DNA from: Stomorhina lunata
Taxonomy: Eukaryota; Arthropoda; Insecta; Diptera; Rhiniidae
Direction of reading: 5' to 3'
Assembly (NCBI GenBank): GCA_933228675.1
Contig: OW121744.1
Coordinates: 93,394,885 to 93,458,884 of the forward strand
Length of the DNA: 64,000 nucleotides
Position 1 is the first letter of the stretch, and the number at the start of each line of letters is the position of its first letter. Both the position numbers and the translations under genes were made by a program. The notes under the pieces are model-generated. The model did no database searches and was not told the origin of the DNA. It saw only the letters and a list, made by a program, of their open reading frames with translations. Below, one piece after another: positions 1-10,660 of this stretch.

Positions 1-2118
1 CCAAAATACTGAATTTGATGTATCGCAAATTGCCCAAAGTACACATTAGAGAATGTTTGTTGAAAAAATTAAATGCAGAAATAGGAAAAACTATCCTCCT
101 TTAGTACGGACCTACATAAATTTTATATCAGATTTTAGGAAATTCCCCCACCAAGCACGTTATTAAATTTTATCAAAAGCGGTCTATAAACAATTGAGAT
201 ATCGCCATAACACTACATTTGATGTACAGCAAATTGCCCAAAGTACGTGTCTAAGAAATTTTGTTTACATTTTGTAAGTATTGTTTCAGCGATATCTCAG
301 GTGTTTATGGACCGATTGTGATGAAATTTGACATCGTTCTTTATGGGAGCATTTTCTAAAATCTGATATATATACTCCACAAATCTGATTATGAATACCA
401 TTCAAATTGTACCGATCAACTCAGAATCGGCACAAGAATCGATTTCGCGACCTCCGTCCGTCCGTCTGTTTGTTTGCCCGTCCGTCCGTCAGTTTGTTTA
501 TCCGTCCGTCTACATGTCCGTCCGTCTACCTGTCTGTCCTTTTTTCTGTTGTAGTCAAGTTTTTGGAGCTCCTGTTTTGTCGATATCTCAGATGTTTATT
601 TTGATGAAGTTTAATAGCGTCCTTCGCAGGGGATTATCTAAATCCTGATGCATTCTGTAATTTGTGGTAGATATAATTTAGCGTTTAAGCGATGGTGTTT
701 TGATCGACAATGTTGAAATTCAGGGTGGGACAATTCAGGAGCTCCACAAATCTGGTTTTAGCAGACAGACACACTGCATTTATCTTAATTTTGTGTCTGA
801 CTTTTGAACATTATGATAACATTTGAGAATGTATTATATATCAAATTATAGGTAATCTTCCTAAGAAGTACAAAAATGCAGCTAATTACATGATATCCGT
901 TCAAAACCTACATATGTATGTAAGTATCTCACATATCAACAAAAATTTAAATTTTTTAATTGCAATTGGGAGAAATCCGTTTACGTTTGACAATTGATCC
1001 CGTATAACTTCGCCTAAGGCAATCTCTTAGTAGCTAATAAATGACAAATTATAATAGATACGATGATGACATTTAGTACAAAGACGTTGTACAATATTGA
1101 TATTCAGGACAATAGCGCCTAAAATAAACTTTCTAGAGGGACAACATTTGACAAAAGTATTTCCGATCTCTTGAAAAGTTCGATATTGAAAATGGGCGAG
1201 CTCTATTCACATTTAGTGAAATCTCCCATATAAACCCGACCGGGAATCGATTTAATGCTGATAAATTAAATCACATTAAAATTGCACAAAGAACTAGAGC
1301 AAAACTTTCCAAACATCCATCGGACAGATCGAAAGAACTATACATCCCAAATATTATTGATGAAGTGTTCATTTTAATTAATTAACTAACTTCAAATTAA
1401 TAAGTAAACTTTTCCGACAAAGCTGATAACCATCCATTCAAAAGCTATATATTTCACGTATGTATCTAAAACTAAGAGTGTATACCCTATAATTTTAAGG
1501 CTTGTATACATTGACAATCATTGTTAAAGCTTTGACCTAAATCAGTCCGCTAACTTCAGAGTTTTACATAACTAATCAAGAACTTTTACTAGTTGGATAA
1601 TTCGTACGAATTAAAGTGCACAACCCTCACTGGGCACAGCGTTTTTGGGTTGCATGTCAGAATACTTAAACTTCATCAAATCGATGTGCTATTGCAAATC
1701 TAAGGGCATCTACATTTTGAAGCATCTTTTCTGCATGGTTTATCTGGTCTATCGAACTTTATTAAATGTTCGTAAAATATGTGTCTATTTTATTTCGAAG
1801 CTACTGGCTGACTTAAATATGCATTCTCTACATGTAGTCTAGTAATCATTATCTTTCACAAAGGGACCACTTTAGAACCCAAGTGAAGCTTCCCTAGACA
1901 TCAGCCACCTGCCCAACCTAACCTTTGGGTGCATAACCATTCTAGATGATGACGCCACCGAAAAGGTTTTCGTTTTCCGACTCTTAATTTTAAAGACTCT
2001 TTGCATATAATACTAGTATAACCAAATATTGCTACGAATTACATTAAGTACTTTTGGAACACCATTGGTGAAGGGTATCCAAGATTCGGCAAAGCCGAAT
2101 ATACCACTCTTACTTGTT
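1..2118 (+). mobile_element. HINE/DINE-1-like element, subfamily D, copy 1 (5' end outside window)
   Basis: This is the same sequence as 51001-53112 apart from scattered substitutions, so it is a dispersed repeat whose 5' end is cut by the window edge. It carries a GTCC/GTCT microsatellite near 450-540 and many phrases such as 'GGACCGATTGTGATGAAATT'. It ends with a small hairpin, ATTCGGCAAAGCCGAAT, followed by TTACTTGTT. These are the features of DINE-1/HINE, the non-autonomous Helentron relatives of flies. Apparent ORFs inside it (for example near 391-648 and 1645-1842) are repeat sequence and not genes. The call as a dispersed repeat is certain; the Helentron affiliation is inferred from the ends and microsatellite. 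Confidence 0.8.
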
Positions 2119-2318
2119 AAAATTGATACAGTTTTTTCGACAGTAGAATCATCGCTATATAAATTAGTAAAAATCGTTCTTTATTTCTGGCACACTGGTG
2201 ACCTATGCCCGTAGTCCCTAAAAATACTGCGGTGTAGAGTTTAAGGCTGAACCCTACCTTGCTTTTTCACTTTTTCTTTTCACCATTAACTTTTCTTAAC
2301 TTTTTTAAATTCAGTTTG

Positions 2319-2817
2319 TTATACCCTTCACCACCATAGGTGGAAAGTGTATTATAAGTTTGTGCTGATGTATGTAACACATAGAAATATTTGTCTTAGA
2401 CCCACCTTTTAGTATACTATAGGCTTAGAATCACTTTCTGAGTCGATTTAGCGATGTCCGTACGTCCGTCTGACAGGCTGGATGGACCCCCGTGTAAACC
2501 TTGTAATCAAACTACATGGTGAAATTTGGCACAGATCATTTTTTTGATAATGGGATCATGGCTATTGAAATTCGTCAAAATCGGTCCATTATTTATGATA
2601 CCCCCCATAGGTCCCACTTCCCGGAATTGATATATTGGCCACAAATATCAATATTTTTTCATGAAATTTAAAAAAATCACTAAAACGCTCGTAAATCCGA
2701 AGATAATGAGAATTTTGAGTTTATACATAATTTGTGTAAAAACTGTAGTCAACTTGTCAAATTTCGAGAAAATCGGTCCACATTTGACCCTATTTCTCAT
2801 ATAGGTCCAAATGACAA
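2319..2817 (+). mobile_element. HINE/DINE-1-like element, subfamily A, 3'-truncated copy
   Basis: It begins TTATACCCTTCACCACC with the small hairpin CCACCATAGGTGG, followed by the GTCCGTCTG-type microsatellite near 2455-2480. It matches the full-length copies at 13959, 20255, 28278 and 44057 until about 'GGTCCAAATGAC', after which homology stops. The usual 3' end (GTCGGGCTTGACCGAC hairpin and TTACTTGTTT) is missing. It appears truncated and runs into the decayed tandem array that follows. Confidence 0.8.
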
Positions 2818-2879
2818 CTCGATGCGAGAAATACAGAAACTAGGCACTGATTTCAGAGCATAAATGTAACTTAGGGTTT

Positions 2880-3600
2880 TTTTCTGTAAATAGTTGTCAA
2901 AACAAATAATATTAAGGAAAGCTTTACACAGCGAATGTTTTCTATAGGAAAGCTTTCGATAGCGAATGCTTTCTACAAGAGATTTTTCGATATTTAAAGT
3001 ATTGTGTAGGAAAGCTTTCGATATTTTTTCTATATAAAATCTTTAGATACTGAAAGTTGTATGAAGGAAATCAAAAGTTTTCTATAGAAAATCTTCCCAT
3101 ATTGAAAGTTTATTATAAGGAAATATTTCGAAATCGAAAGATTTATAGAAAACTTTTTTTTAATAGGAAAGTTTTATATAAGAAATTTTTCGATATAAAA
3201 TGTTTATAATAAGAATCCTTTCGACATCGAAAGTTTTGTAAAGGAATTTTTAACACAAACACAAGCCTTAGATATTAAAGTTATCTATTGGAAAACTTTT
3301 GATATTGAAAATTTTCTACATTTTATATAAAGTTTTCTGTCTGAATTATTTTGACGACAAATGTTTTATATAAGAAATCTTTCGATATCGAAATTTTATT
3401 ATAGAAAACCTTTCGACATCGAATGTTTTATATAAGAAAACTTTAGATAAATAATTACAGTTTTTTATTGAAAAGCTTTTCATGTGGAATGTTTTTAGCA
3501 GAAAGTTTTAGATTTTAAAAGTTACCTATAGGAAAGCTTTTAATATTGAAAGTTTTCTGACCGAAAAAGTTGTCGACAAAAGTTCAAAATAAGAAATCAT
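2880..3600 (+). repeat. Decayed tandem array with a ~31-bp period (CTTTCGATA / TTTTCTATA type)
   Basis: Blocks such as GGAAAGCTTTCGATA and GAAAGTTTTCTATA recur about every 31 bases but are heavily diverged, with indels. The unit resembles the clean array at 32850-34780 (AAAAGCTTTCGTTAGG with TTTTCTATA). I read it as an old, mutated relative of that satellite. It lies 5' of the visible ZCCHC4 exons and so is probably intronic or upstream. The remainder up to about 3920 shows no feature I recognise. Confidence 0.65.
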
Positions 3601-4032
3601 TAGACATCCAACCAAAAGCTTAAGCTTTTGAAAGTTTTCTATTATTTGCTGATGCAACGACACATAATATGGCGGGAAAGGTCTTTTAAAAATATATCTT
3701 TTTAGGAATAAGTTAGGGCTTTTTAGAAAATTACTTAAATAACCGCTATTTTTCATAATATAGCCTTAAGTTTTTGTGAGGAGAGTTGGAATCACAAAAA
3801 ATCGATTTACGAAAAAAGTGTGAGTTAGGGCCTTTCTACATGAGACCAATGATATACACATTCCGGGAGTTAATGGAATCATATTACTTTTAAAATTAAA
3901 CTTAAAATAATCCAACAAGCGCATTTGAATACAAACTTGAAAATTAAAATTCGTGGAGATCTACTTAAATTAATTGTTTCGATTTCAATCCACAGTTTTA
4001 ATTCCTTAAACAACCAAAATTTTTCTTTTCAG

Positions 4033-5426
4033 TTCCTCGATTCCACTTATGAAACACAAAAACATTACTGTTTAACCTGTAATGAACCTATAAAGCAAAG
4101 TGATTTACAACCCCATCTGAAGCACGAACTTAAACAAAATCTAGCCAATAGATTACTAACAAATCCCACAACATTTCTTACTCCCTTGGATAATGATAAA
4201 GCTCAAGCGCAGTATTTTTTCGATGATAAAGCTTTGCAGTTTTTCGAAAATTGTTTTTATGATTTGAAAATAACGTAAGTTTAACCTATTCAATAATTTA
4301 AAAAAATCTAAACACATCTATTTTATTTTGTAGTAAAGTCATCTGCATAGGAGCTCCCCGTTTGCATGCCCATTTAAAGAATATGTGTTCAGCTCAAATA
4401 AAAAGTTTCTTATTGGATTTTGATTATCGTTTCTATTACTTTTATCAAGATCAAGAATTTGCCTGGTTTAATATGTGTAACAATCATTTTTTCGACGAAT
4501 TGCAGAAACAAGAATTTTATAGATTTTTAAAAAGCAAAAGGTACAATTTAAATATTTTTTTTAAAACCGATATACTATTTTTTGAATATTCATTACTATG
4601 TTTTTTGAAATGACCCTAATCTAGTCATTTATTTTATCATTACATTTTTTTTAGCGACGATCGTTTTCTCATCTTTACCGATCCTCCTTTTGGATGTCGC
4701 ACTGAGCCTGTAGCAGCTACTTTACTTAAGTTGACCAAACTCTATAATCGAATCAATCAGTTACCCTATCAACCCTTGCCTATATTCTGGATATTTCCCT
4801 ATTTTTCAGCCCACTATATACAACAACAAATGCCAGCCTTACAAATGTCGGATTATAAAATCAATTATACAAATCACACTTCCTATACTGATATGGGAAA
4901 TAAATCTCGTAAGTTAGGTTCTCCTGTACGTATTTTTACAAACGTACCTTTACAGCTGCTGAAACTTCCCATACAAGAACAATATAAATATTGTTCAAAA
5001 TGTGAGAAATATACGGCATTAGAGAATCGTCATTGTGACAAATGTAACTCATGTCCGTCCAAAAATGGTTCAACCTATAGACACTGTGATCTTTGTGGTT
5101 TGTGTGTTAAACCTAACTATATTCATTGCAATAATTGTCGACGTTGTACCCAGTTAGAGGGTCACAATTGTCAAGAGTATCAAAGTAAACAGAAGTGTTG
5201 GATCTGTCGTGAAGTTGGGCATACGGAGGAGAAATGTTCATATTGGCAAAAGAAAATCAAGCACAGCAATATATTTCAACGTTATAGTTTAAAGGCAAAA
5301 GAAACTGAAATTCAATGTCTATTGTGCAAGATGAAGGGTCACAATGAAGAGAAATGCAGGAGTCGTGAGAAATATTTGAAAGAATTTACTTTTATGAGTG
5401 AAACGAAATTGCTGGAAAGTGTTTGA
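4033..5426 (+). CDS. ZCCHC4: rRNA N6-adenosine methyltransferase ZCCHC4 (N-terminus missing)
   Basis: The product methylates an adenosine of 28S rRNA to m6A. Three visible exons are 4033-4274, 4334-4540 and 4655-5426, with GT...AG introns of 59 and 114 bp; together they give 406 codons plus TGA. The protein shows, in order, a Cys/His segment (HYCLTC), a Rossmann-type methyltransferase start (VICIGAPRLH), the catalytic DPPF motif in FTDPPFGCRTEP, the conserved FWIFPYF and SPVRIFTNVP stretches, a DHHC-like cysteine-rich zinc region, and two CCHC knuckles (CWICREVGHTEEKC and CLLCKMKGHNEEKC). The human protein has about 513 residues and an N-terminal GRF zinc finger; roughly the first 100 residues are not visible here. 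The reading frame stays open upstream to about 3874 but has no ATG. A weak GT at 3977 would create a 56-bp intron joining DLLKLI to FLDSTYE. The first exon is probably upstream of this window, or the gene is truncated. An ATTAAA polyadenylation-like signal lies at 5447. Confidence 0.9.
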
Positions 5427-6198
5427 CAAATATATTTTAAAAGATCATTAAACGTAGTTTTAAATACAACGTTGACAATATTTTTTTAAACCGAAAGTGA
5501 AGTGCATGATTCAAAAAGGTTTCGAAGAGATCATAGGTAAGTAATACATACTAAGTATTTTAGATATTACTAAAAGTCATCAAATTTTTGTTCTCAATTA
5601 ATCACTGAAAATGCGAAATATATGTATTTCTAAAAATCGTATTCACAATATAAAAATCTTTCCATGAAAAACTTAATTAGGTTTAAATTTTTAGAAAAAA
5701 TCAAAAGGTGCAAAAGCCTATTAGTTTTGAACTTATACTAAATCCTTTTTAAAACTAAACAATTGTTCTGCAGATTTGAAAGCAAAGCACTATGTGTGAT
5801 GTAATAGATACAAAATTTAAAAGATAACATCAATTATTTATATTTATTTAAAACTTAAAAAACATTCCAATAGATCTTACAAGTAATGGAATATTAAATC
5901 TACTTGAATTTAACAGGACTAATTAATAATTAAAAATAAATATTTTTGATCTCTCTTTAACTTTGTGTGTATTCTGTACCTAGTACATTTAGTAAAATTG
6001 TTAAATAGTTGCATAAAAATAAATTGGATTCGTTAATTGAAAATAATAAACTTTAATTACTTAAATAGAAGAGCCTCGTTTATGAGACATAAAACTGCGA
6101 CTGTTTTTATCTTCCGGACAGCCGGCATTGCGAGAAGTAGAAGGCATTTGATCAGTTTTAATAAAATCCCAGGAGGCATAATCACTATCAAGTATGGG
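5427..6198. other. Intergenic region between convergent ZCCHC4 and TRIAP1, with a candidate tiny spliced ORF
   Basis: This is AT-rich sequence holding the 3' ends of two convergent genes. One item stands out. An ATG at 5506 opens 10 codons (MIQKGFEEII) ending at an excellent splice donor (ATAG|GTAAGTAA, GT at 5537). The first good acceptor downstream (TTCTGCAG at 5773) would continue the frame for only eight more residues before TGA at 5797-5799. I recognise no protein in it; it could be a 5' exon of an unknown gene, a micro-ORF or chance. The segment 5756-5830 is also copied inside the P32 intron. Confidence 0.4.
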
Positions 6199-6516
6199 TC
6201 AGCTTTTGCTATGTTCCGATTTGTTGCCATGTTCGGGGCCACCTGTAGTGTAATCGGCTTCAATTTCTCGTAATTCAATTTTTTGTGTCTGCATTGCTTT
6301 CTAAAAAGGTATTTGTATGATGAGTTGTTAAATAACTTGAAAGTTTTTAGATAAGTCGCTTGAACTCACCTTTACACATTCTTGATAGACTTTGAATATG
6401 GGAGCACACATGCTATCATTATTATCACCCTTCAAAAATCTATCCGAGAACCACAAATTAAAACATTCATCATATTTACGCTTCAATTCATTGCAATCAT
6501 CACCCAGACTATTCAT
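6199..6516 (-). CDS. TRIAP1: TRIAP1 / Mdm35 family, twin CX9C intermembrane-space protein
   Basis: On the minus strand, exon 1 is 6516-6370 (ATG, 49 codons) and exon 2 is 6300-6199 (33 codons plus TGA). They are joined by a 69-bp intron with donor AAG|GTGAGT and acceptor TTTTTAG, giving an 82-residue protein. It has the twin CX9C signature: C8-x9-C18 (CNELKRKYDEC) and C37-x9-C47 (CAPIFKVYQEC), with the family hallmark FNxWFxxxFLKGD between them. Human TRIAP1 has 76 residues. Family members fold by disulphide relay in the mitochondrial intermembrane space and pair with PRELI/Slmo proteins to shuttle phosphatidic acid to the inner membrane. I start at the MNSLGDDC methionine because upstream in-frame residues do not resemble the family. 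It lies head to head with P32. Confidence 0.93.
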
Positions 6517-6915
6517 TTTTTGAGTATTTGAATTTTTCTTGAGTTTTAATAAGAAATTTCTGTGATAAAATCGACTTTTTTCTAAAGTAATTATTTTTCC
6601 AATAGATTTCTTCACAACTTCTGCAAGAACAACAACAAAAGATAACAAACAGCTGTCATTCGCAAGAAACCAGAGTTGTTATATATTGATGATAACTTGG
6701 TGGCACTTTTGCCTTGTGGTGCTTATTGTATAATTTAGTCGTTTTTCTTTCATTTATGGCGTTTTTAATTCTCAATATTGCCATTACTCACACATAGTGA
6801 GGTTATTTTCTTTTATAAATTTTACTTAAAATTCAAGTCAACTGACATAACTTGCTGTGTGCAAAACTGCATTTAACTTTTGTTTCTCGAAGTTCTTGAA
6901 ATTATTAATTAAACC
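6517..6915. promoter_or_regulatory. Probable bidirectional promoter of TRIAP1 (-) and P32 (+)
   Basis: Only 399 bp separate the start codons of two divergent genes, so both promoters and 5' UTRs must lie here. I see no clear TATA box at a suitable distance. A CAGCTG E-box (6650-6655, within AAACAGCTGTCA) resembles an element common in fly housekeeping promoters. The direction of transcription and the spacing are visible; shared regulation is inferred. Confidence 0.6.
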
Positions 6916-9241
6916 ATGAATAATTTAACTAAACTTTCCTTAAACTTTGTCGGTAAAACCGCTTTGAAGAATGTTTTCGGTGGCAAACGCGATTTTACCC
7001 GTACTTTGTGGCACATGTCCAAGAATCCAGAATATTCCGGCAACCAAAAGGGCACAGTCTTGCAGGTGCACAATCCCACCCTGAACTGCAATTGTGGTTG
7101 TGGCATGAAGCGTTTGCATACCAAAGGTAAGTTAATGTATAAGGAAATATACATTTTTGGAAGAAAACATAAAAATTACATAACCTAAAACGGGTGATGA
7201 AATATGGAATTCAAGTTTTAAAAGCCGGCGTTCTTGAAAGAGATGTATGATATTAAGTAATGGGAATTGTAGAGAATTGTAGAGCCTAAGATTCTTAATA
7301 TTGGAATAATAAATGCCTATCTCGTGTCTTCTTTTAGGTGAACGTGAATTGGTTGAATTTCTAACTGAAGAAATCTTGGCTGAACGCAAAGCTCAAAAAA
7401 TTAAGACTGTTCCCACCAATTTGGAAGGTTTTGCAGTGAAATTAAACGGTGCCGAAGTTGAATTGAGCAAGCAGTCAGAAAAAGAAAAGTAAGCTAATTT
7501 TAAAATAAACAAAACTTGAACAAAAACTGAAAGGGAAGTAAAGAAGATTGAAAATAGAAAATAGTAATCCGTAGAGCATGCGTTCCCGGGTGGCGAACAG
7601 TAGAATGTTTCCCATACATAGTTTGCTACCCGCCTAAGGTACAGGTAGTACGAAACATTTCATGTGTGCTTGGTAAAAAAGTATTTAATATCTCCCGCGA
7701 ACTAAACAGATCTGGGTGTACTTAAAACTGATCCCGCTGTCTTGCCGCCTTCTATAAAGATTCCAATTTTAATTCAGAGTTTTGATATGACTTAGACAAA
7801 AACTAGAATTGACTTAGAACTGAACTAGAACTAAACTAAAACTAAACTAGAACTGAACTAGAACTGAACTAGAACTGAACTAGAACTGAACTAGAACTGA
7901 ACTAGAACTGAACTAGAACTGAACTAGAACTGAACTAGAACTGAACTAGAACTGAACTAGAACTGAACTAGAACTGAACTAGAACTGAACTAGAACTGAA
8001 CTAGAACTGAACTAGAACTGAACTAGAACTGAACTAGAACTGAACTAGAACTGAACTAGAACTGAACTAGAACTGAACTAGAACTGAACTAGAACTGAAC
8101 TAGAACTGAACTAGAACTGAACTAGAACTGAACTAGAACTGAACTAGAACTGAACTAGAACTGAACTAGAACTGAACTAGAACTGAACTAGAACTGAACT
8201 AGAACTGAACTAGAACTGAACTAGAACTGAACTAGAACTGAACTAGAACTGAACTAGAACTGAACTAGAACTGAACTAGAACTGAACTAGAACTGAACTA
8301 GAACTGAACTAGAACTGAACTAGAACTGAACTAGAACTGAACTAGAACTGAACTAGAACTGAACTAGAACTGAACTAGAACTGGACTAGAACTGGACTAG
8401 AACTGAACTAGAACTGAACTAGAACTGAACTAGAACTGAACTAAAACTGAACTAGAACTGAACTAGAACTGAACTAGATCTTAACTAAAGCTGAATCAAA
8501 ACTAAACAATTGTTCTGCGGATTTGAAAGCACTATGTGATGTAATAGATACATACATATAAAGATAACTGAACTAGAACTGAACTAGAACTGAACTAGAT
8601 CTTAACTAAAGCTGAATCAAAACTAAACTTGAACTGAATTACTACAATGCACATTAATTGTAACTTTTTTAAATTATTTTTCAGAATTCTTATTAGTTTC
8701 AATGTCAATCATACCGTTGATACTGAAAATGAGCCTGAAGTCGATACAACTGCCGAAAAGCCTGATATGGGAGAAATGCGTAGCAAACCACAATTTGAAA
8801 TTGATATTGTTAGGGGCAAGACCACACTTTCATTCACCTGTTCCTTCTTAGAAGGTACACCACAAGAAGGAGAATATAGTAAGTTATTTTTTTTTATAAT
8901 TTTCGTACAGTTTTAAACAAAAATTATTTTTTCTTTCATAGATGATGTCTTTGGCATTGATGAAATGACCATTTTCGAAGGTGAATGGAATGATAAAATC
9001 TATGCTGTAGCTGGTGATGTTTTGGATGGTGTAAGTTTTTTATATCATTTAATTATATTGTTCAATTTATTAATAATCTTTCCATTTTTAGTACCTTTAC
9101 GATTTGTTAATGAACTTGTTGGAAGAGAAGGGTATCAGCAATGAATTTGTTGAAAAGATGTCCGATTTAGCCACTGCCTATGAACATTCATCCTACATTG
9201 GCTTGTTAGAAGGTCTCTCAAAATTCACCACCGGAAAGTAA
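6916..9241 (+). CDS. P32: P32 / C1QBP / MAM33 family mitochondrial matrix protein
   Basis: Five exons (6916-7126, 7338-7488, 8685-8878, 8942-9030, 9092-9241) with GT...AG introns give 264 codons plus TAA. The start ATG has a good context (AAACCATGA). The first ~66 residues are basic and lack a run of acids, as in a mitochondrial presequence, with an unusual CNCGC cluster at 58-62. The mature part opens with LHTKG, matching the human mature N-terminus LHTDG. It continues with the MAM33 core: ELVEFLTEEILAERK, ISFNVNHT, an acidic loop, and a C-terminal helix region (YLYDLLMNLLEEKGI...YIGLLEGLSKF). The family forms doughnut-shaped acidic trimers in the matrix and supports mitochondrial translation and ribosome assembly. 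Intron 2 (7489-8684, 1.2 kb) is much larger than the others because it contains an 11-bp minisatellite. Confidence 0.95.
7797..8640 (+). repeat. 11-bp minisatellite (AACTAGAACTG) in intron 2 of P32
   Basis: The 11-mer AACTAGAACTG is repeated almost without change from about 7840 to 8475, roughly 60 copies. A single-copy interruption (8497-8570) follows, then a few more units at 8570-8600. Unit variants (AACTAAAACT, CTGGACTAG) sit mainly at the edges, as expected for homogenisation by unequal exchange or slippage. The array ends about 45 bp before the exon 3 acceptor. Confidence 0.95.
8497..8570 (+). repeat. Copy of the 5756-5830 segment inside the P32 intron
   Basis: The stretch containing ACAATTGTTCTGCGGATT and GTGATGTAATAGATAC matches 5756-5830, which has ACAATTGTTCTGCAGATT, with small deletions. 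The two copies are 2.7 kb apart on either side of TRIAP1. They may be fragments of a dispersed repeat or a local duplication. Confidence 0.7.
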
Positions 9242-9880
9242 ATAACTTTCCTAATTTCTGTTTATAAATAGTTTTAAGCCTTAACTAAATGTATTTCGCC
9301 CCATTAATTGTTCTTTTTTACTTTTCAACACTAGTTATGAGCAAAAGATAGTAAAAGAAATTTCTGGATAATTTCAAGAAACTTAAGAAACCAAAAAGAA
9401 TTATGCAAGTTAATGTTTTGGTTTAGAAAGACAAACTTTTTTCAGAATTTTTAAAACAAAAATGGATTTTCTTGTAAGTTTTTTGTTATATATAGAAGAA
9501 TTGACTTTTTGTTTTAATAATTATTTTAAGTTTGTTATTTATATTACAAGAATTTGCCAATTTCTTACAAATATTTTACTGTTTTTAACTTGTGTTCCAA
9601 GTTAATTTGTTCAAAAGATTGTTTTTTCTTAGTTTAACTTTTTTTACAAATTAACTTTAAAATTCATTTCAAAAATGTACTATTTTAAGAATATTTACAT
9701 AAATACAAATATTGTTACGATGTAATAATTAATATGAAACCAAATGTCTAGAAACTTTTTTTATTTTAGTCCATTTTTAGTGTCGTTAAAGCGCAGTTCT
9801 AGTTAAGTTATGTTTTAATTCCAATCCAATACTAGCTCTGGGTTAGTTCTAGTTTAATTGACTTAGAGTTAGAACATTAA
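9242..9880. other. P32 3' UTR and spacer with an inverted minisatellite relic
   Basis: From 9242 to about 9780 the sequence is AT-rich and holds the P32 3' UTR; I see no further gene. From 9790 to 9875 phrases such as CAGTTCTAGTT and GTTAGTTCTAGTTT are the reverse complement of the P32 intronic 11-mer, so this is probably a decayed inverted piece of the same minisatellite. Confidence 0.5.
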
Positions 9881-9889
9881 CTACCTCGG

Positions 9890-10140
9890 TGCCATTAGGA
9901 CTACATCTTATAAGGCGCCTATTGCTCTGCTCCGCTCTTAGGAAAGAAAATTTCAGTATTCTTTAGGCTGAGTTAATAGCTATATGCAGGGCGATCAAAT
10001 GACTAAAATACCATCGTCGCCTTAAAATCCCTATCTTATGTAAGAATAGGTGTTTTCGTCATCTCAATGAGATGAAGCCTTCTACTTTTGAACTATTTTG
10101 GATACTCAGTCATAACTTCCCAGTTTGTAAATTAAAAGTG
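9890..10140 (+). pseudogene. Possible decayed retrotransposon RNase H fragment
   Basis: With internal stops, one + frame reads AELIAICRAIK followed by LKYHRR and later residues. This resembles the 'QAEL.AI..A' stretch of LINE RNase H domains. There is no open frame longer than a few dozen codons. The resemblance is weak, and I offer it only as the best explanation of this stretch. Confidence 0.3.
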
Positions 10141-10229
10141 AGATAATTTATCTATAGATCCTCCATAGATCCATCTTGACTAGATAAACCATTTTTTTCT
10201 GTTTCCAAACATATATGGATAAAGTTTTG

Positions 10230-10350
10230 AAACCCTATTCACGTCTCAGGCCAAACAACTAAATTTTAATTCGGTGTTGGGGTTATATGGGACCAATGGA
10301 TAAATGTGGGCCGTTCTCGCCAAATCTCAATAACAAACTTTTTCAATAAA
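10230..10350 (-). mobile_element. Fragment of HINE subfamily B
   Basis: The phrases GGGGTTATATGGGACC and AAATGTGGGCCGTTCTCGCC echo 'GGGGTTATATGGGAGCTCTAACTAAATGTGAACCGATTTCGCC', phrases found in the minus-oriented HINE B copies near 16970-17020. Only about 120 bp can be recognised. Confidence 0.45.
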
Positions 10351-10375
10351 CGAGGATTACTTTAACAAAATATTT

Positions 10376-10660
10376 TTAACACTAGAAAGACGGAAACTTT
10401 GTATATACCTAGATTGCCCCAAAGCAGTCAAAATGACTGCAATGTAAAAAATAACTAATTTGTAAATAAATTTGTTAAAACTTAATTTTTAATATTTCTT
10501 ATATGTTTTACAGTCATACAACAAGTAAATAGTAAGTAAAAGTCAGAAAATTTGAAGAAACTGTGCCTTTATATACACAATTGTTTTCATGATTTAAATT
10601 GTAAAGCAGTCAAAATGACTTCCTTAACGGCCTATCGTACTAAATCTGTTTGTGAAAACA
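10376..10660. mobile_element. Possible piggyBac-type MITE remnant
   Basis: A TTAA (10376-10379) is followed at once by CACTAGAAAGACGG, and about 60 bp inside is the palindromic AGCAGTCAAAATGACTGC. A second AGCAGTCAAAATGACT occurs at about 10605-10620, some 190 bp further. TTAA plus CACTAGAA with inner 'GTCAAAATGAC' palindromes fits piggyBac-like ends. The distal terminus cannot be identified, so the right boundary is approximate. Confidence 0.35.

Noticed and set aside
391..648. 85-residue ORF and its counterpart at 51385
   Set aside because: It reads through the GTCC microsatellite of a HINE element; the translation (RPSVRLFVCPSV...) is a microsatellite product.
3925..4032. Taking 3925 as the start of ZCCHC4
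   Set aside because: The codon there is TTG, the sequence before 4033 resembles an intron end (TTTTTCTTTTCAG), and the residues do not match the family.
6909..7154. Minus-strand ORF opposite P32 exon 1
   Set aside because: It is a shadow of the P32 coding exon.
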